A stretch of DNA of 64,000 nt from NCBI GenBank assembly GCA_963932465.1, contig OZ010791.1, forward strand, positions 318,366,283 to 318,430,282. Reading direction: 5' to 3'. Shown here piece after piece: positions 40,633 to 51,026 of the stretch. The stretch comes from Maratus speciosus (Eukaryota; Arthropoda; Arachnida; Araneae; Salticidae). Made by a program: the position numbers and the translations under genes. The notes under the pieces were generated by a model. It saw nothing but the letters and a program-made list of their open reading frames with translations, was not told where the DNA came from and did not search any database. How positions within the stretch are numbered: the first letter of the stretch is position 1; each line of letters opens with the position of its first letter.

Positions 40633-43600
40633 CACCATCATCATCATCATCATCATCAACCGTTTTCAATCCACTGCTGGATGTAGGTCTCCCCCAGATT
40701 TTTCCGATGTTTCCTGTCTAGTGCTTTAGTCATCCCATTTACACCGGCTACTTTTCTGATTTCATCACTCCATCTTACTTGAGGTCGTATTCTTGGCCGT
40801 TTTACATCTCTGGGATACCACTGTAGGGTGTTTGTGCTCCATCTATTGTCTTGTCTTCTTGCGATGTGCCCAGGCCATTTCCATTTTAGCCGTTTAATTC
40901 TTTCAATGATGTCAAAAACTTTCGTCTGACTTCTTATCCAGGTTATTCTTTTTGTGTCTCTTCTAGTTATACCTAGCATACATCTTTCCATACTTCTCTG
41001 TGTTGTTTGCAATCTTTGTACCATCCGTTTTGTTAGCGTCCATGTTTCTGCTCCATAAGTTAGGACAGGCAAAACACATTGGTTAAATACCTTTCTTTTC
41101 AAACAAAGGGGCATGCTACTCTTCAGAATAATATTGTTCTTCCCAAAAGCACTCCATCCATTTCTTATTCTTCTATTGATTTCATTCATGATACTATTAT
41201 CCGATGATATTTCTTGCCCAAGGTACACATAACTTTGCACTTCTTTAATTTCAGAGTTGTTATAGACGATTTTCTTTTTTGATGCAAATAAATTGAACAT
41301 CACCTTAGTCTTTTCCAAGTTTATTTTTAATCCCACATTAATGCTAGCTTCTGCCAAATCTTTTAGCATATTTTCCAATTCTTCAGGACTGTTACTGATA
41401 ATTAAAATGTCGTCAGCAAATCGGAGATGACTTAAATATTCCCCATTTATTCTAATCCCTTTGTTTTCCCAATCCAGCTTCTTGAAAATATTTTCTAAGA
41501 CAGCAGTAAAAAGCTTAGGCGAAATGGTGTCTCCTTGTCTTACCCCTCTTCCAAGCTTGATCTTTGCTTTTCCTTTGTCCAAGCTAATGGTTGCTGCTGC
41601 TTTCTTGTAAATCTTCTTTATAATATTGATGTAAGGTTTGTCTATACCAATATCCTCCAGAGATTCTACTACTGCTGATGTGTAGACCGAATCAAATGCT
41701 TTTTCATAATCAATAAAGGCAAGGCAAAGAGGTAAATTATATTCCTTATGTTTTTCTATGAGTTCCCTTACCGTTTGGATATGATCCATTGTGCTGAATC
41801 CATTTCGGAATCCTGCTTGTTCTCTAGGTTGAGCTGAGTCCAGAGCTGATTCAAGTATTATCGTTAAAACTTTGGTGAAAATTTTATAAATCACTGACAG
41901 TAAGCTGATTGGGCGGTAGTTTTTAATGTTTTCCTTCTCTCCTTTCTTGTAAAGTAGCACCATCACAGCATTATTCCAATATTCTGGTACATCTGACTTC
42001 TGGAGACATTTGGAAAACAGTAAGGACAGCATTTTTGTAAATTCTTCTCCTGCTTCTTTGATAAGGTCGATTGTAATTCCATCTTCTCCGGGGCATTTAC
42101 CTTTTTTCATAAATTTAATGGCTTGTAAAACTTCGTCTGTCATCACTGGGATTATGGCATCGGTTTCTGTTAAGTTTTCTCGTGGATCACATAAGTTGAT
42201 TTCCCCCTGATCTTCACATTTATATAAATCGTTATAGAATTTTTCGACAATGTGTACTATTTCTTTATTGATTTTGGTGATTGTTCCATCTGCCCTCTTT
42301 AGTGCAAAAATACCTTTTCTTCCAACACAAAGTTTTCGCCTAGCTGATTTTAAACTTTTGTTATCTTCTAGAATTTTATTGACAAGATCAGAGTTAAATT
42401 TTCTGATATCTTCTGTAACACATTTTCTTACCGTTTTACATAATTCAGCATATTCAACTCTTGATTTAGGATTGTTTTTCTTCATTTTAAATTCTCTGCG
42501 TTTCTTCATCAATCTTCTTGTTTCATCTGTTATTTTCTTTGTCTGCTTTACTTGTGCATCGCCGGCTATCTTCTTTGCAATATCTTGTAGAGTATTGGTT
42601 AGTTTCTTGTTCACTACTGTAACATCTTGCTCTTCTTCTAAAGTTGATTGAAGTACTTGGAAACGGTTTTTAAGTTCCAAATGGAATTCTTCTTTATGTT
42701 TCTGGAGATTTATTACATCGATTGATTTCTTTGAGTGTTGCAAAAGCTTCATTCTTTCCACTTTAGTATTTAACAGCAGTTTGCATCTAACCAACCTGTG
42801 ATCACTTCCTGTATTGAAGTTATTGAGAACGCTGCAATCCTGAATAAGATGCTTTTTGTTTGTTAAGATGTAGTCGATTTCACTTGTTGAGCCATTTGCA
42901 CAACGCCATGTCCATTTTCTTTGTGGCTTTTTCTTGAAAAATGAATTCATGATATACAACTGTTCACATTCTGCAAACTCAATCAATCTGTTTCCTCTTT
43001 CATTTCGCACCCCATATCCATGATTTCCTACTGATAACTCACCTTTCTCTTTTTCCCCAATTCTAGCATTCCAGTCTCCCATTATTAATTTTATGTAGCA
43101 TTTTCCCTTTTGATGCATTGAAGCTACTTCTTCATAGAAATCCTCAACTTCTTCATCAGTATAGCTTACTGTTGGTGCATAAACTTGGGTAATTTGCAGC
43201 TTGTATCTTCTGGACACCTGTATTACTAATCTTGCAACTCTATCTGATGCACTATCATATTCTACGATGTGATTCTTCTACCTTTTATGAATCAGAAATC
43301 CTACACCGCTTGTTCTTCCATCTTCTGTGCCTCTGTAGTGTAATACATGTCCGCTAGCAAGATCTATCTTCTCTTCTCCTTTTCTTCTTACTTCACATAA
43401 TCCTAGGATGTCCCAGTTGATTCTTTCTAATTCTTCTTCAAGTTCCTGTAAACGATTTTCCGAAGATAGGGATCGTCCATTATACGTAGCCAAGGTCATC
43501 AACTTATGGCAGCCTAGCCGAGCCCGGTTATTCTTAGCACCCTCTGTCTTCATGTCTTTCTGATCGCTGCCGTAACCAGGAACATTCAGACCGCCGGGAA

Positions 43601-43814
43601 TTAAGGGCCGTGATTTATTTTGTGAATTCATTGTAAAATAAGGGGGGTAGGTGGCCAAATTCCTCCACGCTGGCCAAGCGGGTTGGAGGAAGCCCATCCG
43701 CGTTCGTTCCCCATGCACTAGGCAAGGGTACTAACAGGCTGCACCGGTGGAAGGTGCGGATTGGACATTAAGTCTCCACTCCCAGTCGATTCCTTTAAGT
43801 CCTCCTTGAAGGCA
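40633..43814 (-). mobile_element. RTE-type non-LTR retrotransposon, near full length, 3.18 kb
   Basis: Bounded by a 12-bp direct repeat ATATATTGATAT at 40621-40632 and 43815-43826, the target-site duplication. Length (3182 bp), a single long ORF, a short 5' UTR (about 96 bp) and a 3' end made only of a trinucleotide tail, GATGATGATG..., with the stop codon inside the tail's first unit, are typical of the RTE clade. It is inserted in the (TA)n microsatellite of element A2. A clean duplication, intact tail and a single disabling stop say the insertion is recent. Confidence 0.92.
40656..43718 (-). pseudogene. RTE endonuclease-reverse transcriptase ORF, one in-frame stop
   Basis: A single frame of 1,020 codons from ATG at 43718 to TGA at 40656-40658; an in-frame TAG two codons before that ATG supports the start. 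It is interrupted once, by TAG at 43278-43280 (after GFLIHKR), and the same frame continues to the next ATG at 43217. N-terminal APE-like endonuclease: GLCEVRR (metal-binding Glu), GDWNARIG, STSEIDYIL, GSDHRLVR. Reverse transcriptase: NYRPISLLSV, FIDYEKAFDSV, GVRQGDTISPKLF, RFADDILIIS (catalytic DD). C-terminus: LTYGAETWTL and an RPQVRWSDEI motif common in RTE elements. All key catalytic residues seen are intact, so only the stop disables it. Codon use is less AT-biased than the surroundings. Plus-strand frames at 42010-42651 are shadows. Confidence 0.93.
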
Positions 43815-43820
43815 ATATAT

Positions 43821-43854
<34 letters not shown>

Positions 43855-45003
43855 ATTTTGAACGGAGGGTGGTTTCGGGGTCTGGGGGTCATGATCGATG
43901 AAAATATACCAAAATTTTTTGAAATCGCTTTCCTCCGAACGGCTGCAATAGGTAGCTTTTTGTAATGAAAGCTACCTAATAAAAATGTTTATGCTGTATG
44001 ACTGAGCTCTGTTTTTATATAATTTATCTCGTTTTAATGCTCCATACAGACTGAAATATTGCCATTTCTTTTAAAGAACCCAAAATCACGATTTGCGAGT
44101 AGTAATATTTCCCACTTTTTTATCTATTGATACCGTACACCGTTGGAAAACCTTAAATTAGAATTTCTCTGATCTGTCTGCATAGAGCTGGAGCAAATAT
44201 TAGATTATATTAAAGAATACATGTATAATGGTACTTCTACCAAATAAGGCCATGTTCTTACTAAGGCCATTAGCCGTTATTTTGTAGGAAGCAGTCTTGG
44301 GCCGATAAACGACAGCATCTACCTTACAGTTTATGTGCCCTTGAAATTTGCGGATAGTTTCAACAACAACCAATTCCGTCTTCGTCGCGATTTTTGGACT
44401 GGATCTTTTAACAAGTCGTTGTTAAAACAATAATTAGCTTTCATATGAAATCAGTGTAAATTACACAGGACAACACAATAAAAATTGTCTTTGTCCTGGA
44501 ATATTTTAATGAATTCTTAGGAAATTTTGGGTGATAAATTTGACAATAATTATTTTGACAATAATAAACGATTGTTATTTGGGATCAGTGGTACACAATT
44601 TCCAAATATAGTTTTAAACTTGGTTTTTCATTCTTAGAAAGTAACTGAAATCTTAAAATACTTTTACTTAAGGATAAAATTAAATAATGGTAAATTATGC
44701 TTAAATGGTTACGATCTTACCAATTTAATGCATCTGTTATAATTTGCACACAATAGAAGTTTTATTATATAGTAGGAAATTAAAATTATTTGAGTGATAA
44801 TGCATTTAAAATAAATATAACTTCTCTTGCATATTATTAAAATGACTGTATTTCCTACGCACACCATGCGAAAGCTATTTTTAACCTTAATATCATAATA
44901 AAATATCCACTATTATAAAATTAAATTTTGGCAATATCATTTCATTTTGGCAATATCATGGATATGGGCAGCAACTGCAGAAAGTGGATTTTTATTGAGT
45001 CGT

Positions 45004-45004
<1 letters not shown>

Positions 45005-45044
<40 letters not shown>
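45005..45044. repeat. T40 homopolymer
   Basis: Uninterrupted run, possibly the poly(A) tail of a minus-strand retroposed sequence, though no body is recognisable at higher coordinates. Confidence 0.9.
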
Positions 45045-45047
<3 letters not shown>

Positions 45048-45868
45048 TTGCATATTTAGATATCTGTTTCCATTCTAGGAAAAAAGACATTTATTAGTAA
45101 TGTTACTGTTGAAAATTGTTTCATAATCTATGACAGATATATGATTTTTTGTAATTGTTTTATATGACTATAAACTCATTTACGTGTATACCCTGTCATC
45201 TTATTAATATAGATTTTTAAATATAAAACTAGAAAATGGTCAAAATACGAGTAATAAGGAAAGTAATAATAATAAAAAAATGCAAAGTAAATATAAAAGT
45301 GAAAATAATATATTACAATATTAAAATTTAACAAAATAAAGAAATTAAGAAATTAAACAAAAGAAAAAATAAAATGACATGTAATAACAACGAAATGAAA
45401 AGATTGTAATGAAATGTTTAACGTTGAATATTAAAATTTATAAAAAACGCAAAAAATTCGGTTTCCTTTTAGATATATTCACAAAAGTGTTTATGAAAAA
45501 AAACATTTTTCAGTCCCCTCTTCAGCGGTTACATCTTTTAGAAAAGGAAATTTAATAATTATTTGTTTAACTGACTCCCAAAACCTTTTAACTCATTTAT
45601 TCTTTGATCAAATTTATTTGAAATTGGAGAGTTCGATCAAACTTCTTGAATCGTTCTTTGTGCAATTTGCATTTCAATAATTCCTTTGAATGTTCGTTCT
45701 ATCTTTCACAATCTGGAAAGTCGATTGTAATTGATAGAAAGAGGTTTCAGAATAAATTATAAATTTATTTTTTAAATTTTCTTACAGATGGAAGAAAATA
45801 TCAGTGTTTAATTAAGTCTTCTTTTCTGTTACATAGAACTGAAAAACAAATATCTTTGCATTTTTAAA

Positions 45869-45870
<2 letters not shown>

Positions 45871-45905
<35 letters not shown>

Positions 45906-45919
45906 GTATGTATATATAT
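45871..45919. repeat. (CT)n(TA)n compound microsatellite
   Basis: Ten or so CT units pass directly into TA units with a TATGTATG interruption. Confidence 0.9.
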
Positions 45920-46129
45920 TAAATTTATATAAATTTAAACTAACACGCATGAAATCCTATAAAATGATAATCGTTATTTACTTATAATTTAATAAATATA
46001 ATACTTTGAGTGATTTTTACGCAGTATTTCTAATTATCCAACAAAAAATACTTTACGTTTGCTTCTTTAATAAGAATAGTAAATTTTTACTAATTTGCGA
46101 TCGAGAAATCCGAATATGACCACATTTTC

Positions 46130-47480
46130 AGAGTTCCGTACTTAAATAGTAACTACGGAATCATTATAAGGTCACTCCTGTGTCTGTATGTCATAGCTAT
46201 TTTAATCGTAATTTATGGAACGTGGAAAGTTCAAATTGGGGAAGTAATAAAGGCTATTGACCCACTATTGGCAGATTATTAAACATTTACAAATATTTTT
46301 AGGAAAAATGTAGAGGGGCTAATTAAGTTACTTAGAAAAAAAATTTTCTTTGTATATCGTGTGAAAGGTTTCGTAACGCTGAACTTAAAAGTACATTTAA
46401 TTTAATTTTAGGTAATATATTTTCAGAGATAACGTCTTAAATATAGTTCAAAAATATGCCCCCCCCCCATCTATTTCCGAATCTACTGAAACTAAAATTA
46501 TGAAAAAAATAAAGGTAGTAGAGGTTAATTTAAACATTGAAGAAAAATTATATCTATTACCCTATATCACATAGTTTTTGAGAAAAGCGCATTTTTCCAT
46601 CACACAAATTTCGTTTTGCGGGCATTCAGTAAAGGTGTTCAGGAAAGCTCGAGGTACCTATCGTAGTAAAAGTATAAAGCATTGTTGTTAATGATTTATG
46701 AAAAAAAAATTGTCGATAATTAGCTGAGATATTAACCCTTAAAGACATGGGCGGTTTGGACATACATAATGATAGGGTCGGCGTACTGTATGTACCATCG
46801 GCTTTTAAAGACCACATAACAACTTCAATGATACATTTGTGTAATGCAATGTCCAGTAGCAGTATAAAAGCAATAAACGCCAAATTTTTAAAAACAGACT
46901 AATTTATTTAGAATTAATCACATAAATACTATGGGATTCGCGAATAGTTTTCATTGAGTATATCTCTCAATACGCCTCCCGAGTCTTTAAATGTTAATTA
47001 AAAACCTGTCTGGAAAAGCGCGGCGTGGACCAAAGCGGAGTTGCTACTTTATGACCTCATTTCTAAGCGCGCTTAGCAGAATGTCAAGCTTAAACTTTGA
47101 AGGGCTTTGTTTAACTACACTGTAAAAAGAAAAGACTATTACTGCGCTGAATTTAGTTTCATGAAATGGCAAATGAAGTTTAAATATGTACTACTTTTAT
47201 TGTCAGTGCCGAATTAAGTTCATCATATACAGATTAGGATAAGATTTAAGTAAGAGTTATACAGAATATCCATATTTGATATAACTTAGGGTTCATATTT
47301 CTTTGAACTTTTACGGTATACCCATTCATATATACAGCTATATGAAATCCTATGTTGTATAGTTTTTTACAAAGTCTTATTTTTCTTTTAATAACAATGT
47401 TCTTAATAATACAGTTAATAATTATTATATTTATTGTACGGAACCCTCTGAGCGCGAGTAATACTCGCATTTAACTGTTT
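46130..47480 (+). mobile_element. Helitron-like element B1 (DINE-1/HINE-type)
   Basis: Starts with a hairpin GTTCCGTA...TACGGAATC (46133-46162), followed by CTCCTGTGTCTGTATGTC (decayed GTCT microsatellite). It ends with ACGGAACCCT (about 47439-47447), an inverted copy of the start, beside a perfect hairpin GCGAGTAATACTCGC (47454-47468). B2 at 50039-52404 matches along most of the length, including GCAACGTGGAAAGTTCAAAT-like and GGTCGGCGTACT-like blocks. B1 alone has ~250 bp (47010-47260) not present in B2. I recall repeats with such GGGTTCCGTA / CGGAACCC...CTCGCACTTGGCC ends from lepidopteran genomes, but cannot verify that. No protein-coding capacity. Confidence 0.65.
46732..46997. mobile_element. 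piggyBac-type MITE nested in B1
   Basis: TTAA (46732-46735, 46994-46997) flanks 258 bp with inverted ends CCCTTAAAGACATGGGCGG and CATTTAAAGACTCGGGAGG. The same element occupies the same place in B2 (50649-50915), so it entered the common ancestor of B1 and B2 or is a fixed part of the family. The minus frame at 46626-46883 is incidental. Confidence 0.6.
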
Positions 47481-47675
47481 TTTTTTAAATTATCTCTGGA
47501 TTTTAAGATAGAGTACTACTGCTATACGGGCGCATATAGTAAAAACATACACTGTGCTTATGTATAACAAATTAACACCTTATAATAATATATTATTTCT
47601 AATTACTAAAAAGGTGTAAGATTGAAATTTAAAAAACAGCAAAAATGTTTTATTTTCAGTGCTGAGATTTTTCAA

Positions 47676-47810
47676 CTCTACCTGAGCCATTTTCAAAACA
47701 AATAAATAATGTTATTCTGAAATTGCACGGGCTATGATGCAATTGTCTGAAACGGCTTCTGAAAATATCTTGTAATTATCTGAAGATGATGTTTCAAACG
47801 CCATCATTCA
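47676..47810. repeat. Decayed copy of the 13051-13257 foldback
   Basis: Shares ATTTTCAAAACAAATAAATA and TATTCTGAAATTGCACG with the left arm of the 13051-13257 element. The right half is degenerate, so the foldback no longer pairs well. Confidence 0.6.
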
Positions 47811-47869
47811 GTTTTTCGTGTAACGTACATTATATTTTTATTTTAAAATGACGTTTATTTCTATTTTCC

Positions 47870-49340
47870 TAACCATTGAGTAAAACTAAATTTCCCTGTA
47901 CTAGAGCCGAGGAGCTCCATGCGGTCATTCCAAGGATATTGCGTAGCAATCCCCACGCCCAAAAGGCACCTAATGACGCCCAGACGCACGAAAGAAACCC
48001 GCCAGACAAAACAGCTGAACAAACGAGACATAAGGACAAAACCCAGCAAAGAACTTCGTAAAGTCACTACTGAGGTCTGATATTCTACCTCCTATGGAAT
48101 TTTTTGACGAATCCGAAATTCAAGGAAATGCCTTCAGCAGGGATCTATGTCAGAATATGTTGTGACGCCAACAGTGAAACTGAGGCCACCAGCAAAAACC
48201 CAGCAAGGAACGGATATCGTTCGCGCGCAGGTCCTAAGTCGGCAGGCACAGTAGCCCCACCGCCAAAATTGAAACTTAGCCTTCAGGGAGGACTTAATAG
48301 GAAAAGTGATCCGAATTATCGTTACACACAAGGAAAAACCCTGAAAAACATCCCTTGGGATCCTCTAATACAGTTTTGCGTTCAGCTCATTTTGAGATCA
48401 CCATTCAAAGACTTCTGAACAAGATGTGAAAAGATTAGGTGGCACTGCGACCGCCCGGACGATCCAATACCCTTGTCAAGAGCCTAACAATAGCCACAAT
48501 CCCCTTCCTGCTGTAATGATCAAGGCAAAGATCGGTAAGCGTTCGAGTGTGGAAACCGCCAGAGAAATGATTTTCTATGAGATCACTCATCCATACAATG
48601 TCTAATCGTGCTATTCCCTGTCCCGCAGAAGCACGGAGATTACCCCTGAAAAAGCAGGCTTGGTGGTCAACAAAAGCACCGTGTCTCGTTAGGACTTTGT
48701 TTACGAAGAAATCCCCCTGGAGTCTCCGAGTGGAGACCCTCTGGAAGATCGCGTATGTGACCCGATCGTCTCTAGATTGATCCCATCTATCTTGCCAATC
48801 AATTAGTGCCTGACCTATCAATTTCCTCTGTTCCTGATGGAAGGAGTAATGAATCTGTACATCAACAGTGCGGCGATTTGCGGCCCACGTCGCCAGCGCA
48901 TCGGCATGCTCATTGTAGGCGTAACCAACGTGAGCCTTCATGTAGTACATATGGACCTTGATTCCTTTACTTTTAACCCTCTGATCACGGCAATTGCTTT
49001 GTAACGACGCAACAAAGATTATAGCGCCTGTAGATCCGATTTCGTATCAGAGAACATATCGAGTTCACCGAAAACCTCCCGGAGAACGTCCGAAATTGCC
49101 TCCTTGATCGATTAGCCCTCGGCAGAGGAGACAGACGAACCATCGGTCAGGCGGAACTGACACTCATCGACAATCCAGTCCTTGGTGAAGAGGAGGTAGG
49201 TGCATCCTACTCTTTCATCCTCTGACCTAGAACCATCCGTGTAGTACGTATACGGTTTCTTCTTGCTGAGGTACAGAGTCCTCCAGAGTACACTGAGAAT
49301 ATTCTCGAGGAGGATACTTCGAAATCTCTACTGAATCTCG
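47870..49340 (-). mobile_element. 5'-truncated LINE fragment with RNase H (I/R1/Jockey-like group)
   Basis: A GC-rich island (near 50%) in ~30% GC DNA. The upper part encodes an RNase H domain and C-terminal tail on the minus strand (see next entry); below 48435 about 560 bp without a sustained frame would be 3' UTR, ending in A-rich sequence near 47870. RNase H at the C-terminus of the polyprotein, followed by an LTRHG...Cys-type tail, is seen in LINEs of the I, R1 and related groups. The upper end abuts the PLE relic at 49345. Confidence 0.6.
48435..49290 (-). pseudogene. RNase H domain and C-terminal tail of a LINE polyprotein (dead)
   Basis: Reading down the minus strand: YYTDGSRSEDERVG (first catalytic Asp, about 49231-49246), SSAEG then TAA (49112-49114) where the catalytic Glu region lies, MFSDTKSDLQAL (third Asp; usually SDSKSAL), a stop, a frameshift near 48980, then VKSKGIKVH and the open frame 48950-48435 with KAHVGYAYNEHADALA (the HVG.xGNExAD motif of RNase H), FFVNKVLTRHGAFVDHQ and a terminal RRGRS-like region. 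Spacing and order identify a retrotransposon RNase HI. Two stops plus a frameshift make it inactive. The 171-codon open part is long only because the region is GC-rich. Confidence 0.7.
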
Positions 49341-49344
49341 AGCC

Positions 49345-49665
49345 ACAGTTTAGGTAAGCTTAATAATGCTGCATTTTTACATATGGGATTTTTACGTGTT
49401 TGAATCTCTTTTGTTTCTGTTATAATGGATGGATAATATAGGTTCGAGAGTAAAATTATCTTACATTCATTGAAATTTACTTGGATATTTTCTTCTTGAT
49501 GCAATCTTTTCAGGGCTGTGGTTTTTTTTTATTATTATATTTATTATCAGCTACATGCTCCTTTTTTCTGTATTTAAATTTCCAGCTGGTCATTACAATA
49601 TAGCAATACTTTTACCCGTCTGTTCTACTTAGTTTTATAGTAATATAGCTTTTTTGCAGCTCTTA
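49345..49665 (-). pseudogene. Second Penelope-like GIY-YIG endonuclease relic
   Basis: Not covered by any long open frame, but minus-strand translation gives SYITIKLS (GIY strand) and, at identical spacing to the copy at 16201-16275, YIVMTSWKFKYRKKEHVADN (YIG strand, Gly changed to Val). Then TALKRLHQEENIQVNFNE, YYPSIITETKEIQT and LSLPKLWLEIQ before a stop. These align residue for residue with the 16042-16548 relic (TALSRLHQQENIKINFEK). The frame has at least one internal stop. The two relics are clearly diverged, so they are two insertions and not a local duplication. Confidence 0.65.
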
Positions 49666-50038
49666 GAATTTTAATCTTACACCTTTTCAGCAATTAGCAA
49701 TATTACATGTACTGTGTTATTATAATATTTGTACATCGGTTTTTTACTGTTTGCAATCTATAGTAAATCTGTACTAATTTTGTGTCGAAAAAATGGAATA
49801 TGAATTTAGAATTTTTTTTTTTTTTTTTTTATGTTTAATTTTGTAAGATACAATTCTTCATTGAAATTTCAACATAATTTATAACATTTAGGTATCTCAG
49901 CATTTTAAATGTCATATTCGTTTTTCTCATGCCCGAATTATATAGAAACAACTTTATTATGCAAGAGGCATTTTAACTGTTAGCTAGTGAATTAAATTTA
50001 AATAAACAGCAAAATTTGACTAAATCTTAACATTTTTA
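49666..50038. other. AT-rich spacer
   Basis: Contains a T-run near 49811-49830. Any further PLE coding upstream on the minus strand is no longer recognisable. Confidence 0.4.
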
Positions 50039-50648
50039 GGGTTCCGTACTTAAAAAGTAAAAACGGAACCATTATAAAATCGCTCCTGTGTCTGTCTGTC
50101 TATCATAGCTCTTTTACTCGTAAACTATGCAACGTGGAAAGTTCAAATTGGGCGAAGTAATAAAGATTATTTACCCACATGCTTACGGATTAATAAATAT
50201 TCATAAATATATTTAGGGAAAATGTAGAGGGGCTAATTAAGTTACTTGAAAAGAAATATTTTCTTTGTATATCGTGTGAAAGCTTTCGTAACGCTGAAAT
50301 CAAAAATATATTTCATTTACTTTTAGGTATTACATATTCAAAGTTATGGTGGAAAATGTAGTGAAATAATATATCCCCCCCCCCCATGTAATTTTGAATC
50401 TATTGAAAAAAAATTATGAAAAAATTAGAGGTAGTGGACATTAATTTAAACCTTGCAGGAAAATTATAGCGATTACCCTAGGTCACATAGTTTTTGAAAA
50501 AATCGATTTTTTTCCGTTACGCTCAAATTTCGATTTACGGGCTTCAGCAAAAGTGTTGAGCACAGCTGAAGATACCTTTCGTAGCAGAAGTATAAAAGCA
50601 TTTTTCATCAAGAATTTCGGAAAAAATCTTCGGTAATTAGCCGAGATA

Positions 50649-50915
50649 TTAATTCTTAAAGACACGGACGGTTTGGCCATACATAATGGCAGGTACGACG
50701 TACTCTATGCTCCATCGGCTTTTAAAGTCTAGATAGCAAATTTAAAGGACATATTTATGTAATGCAATGCCCAGTAGCAGTATAAAAACAATAGACGTCA
50801 AATTGTTAAAAACAGACTAATTTAATGAGATTTAATCACATAAATACTATGGTATTCGCGACTAGTTTCCATTGAGTGGCTCTCTCAATACACCTACTAT
50901 GTCTTTAAAGGTTAA
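50649..50915. mobile_element. piggyBac-type MITE nested in B2
   Basis: TTAA at 50649-50652 and 50912-50915 around 259 bp; ends TCTTAAAGACACGGACGG and inverted CCTTTAAAGACATAGTAGG. Orthologous in position to the one in B1; consensus ends would read CCCTTAAAGACACGG. Confidence 0.6.
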
Positions 50916-51026
50916 CTAAAAACCTATATGGAATAACATATATTCAGAATAGTTATATTTGCTATTATTTAGGTTCCATATATCTGTGAACTTTCATGGT
51001 ATGTCCATTTATAATATTCTTGTATA

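Larger units (their letters stand above)
38597..43980 (-). mobile_element. Helitron-like element A2 (same family as A1), split by an RTE LINE
   Basis: Read on the minus strand, it starts with the hairpin AGGTAGCTTTC...AAGCTACCT (43977-43950), then the conserved block GATCATGACCCC.AGA.CCC, a (TA)n tract (about 43821-43852) in which the LINE sits, a 325-bp tandem array (40610-38840), then GAGAGCTACCT (38638-38628) abutting a GC-rich hairpin CTTCC...GGAAG (38627-38604). Both ends and the conserved block align with A1 at 9131-10953, but the tandem core is unrelated. At the sub-terminal inverted repeat A1 has A/T where A2 has C/G, keeping the match. Without the LINE it is about 2.2 kb. Confidence 0.6.
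43981..46129. other. AT-rich stretch without recognisable genes
   Basis: Contains T40 (45005-45044) and a (CT)n(TA)n microsatellite (45871-45919). A short GC-richer patch at 44240-44420 has no sustained frame. Confidence 0.45.

Noticed and set aside
42010..42651. Plus-strand frames of 66 and 133 codons
   Set aside because: Antisense shadows of the RTE ORF.
48104..48418. 104-codon plus-strand frame in the GC-rich block
   Set aside because: Antisense to the LINE 3' region; long frames are expected by chance at this GC content.
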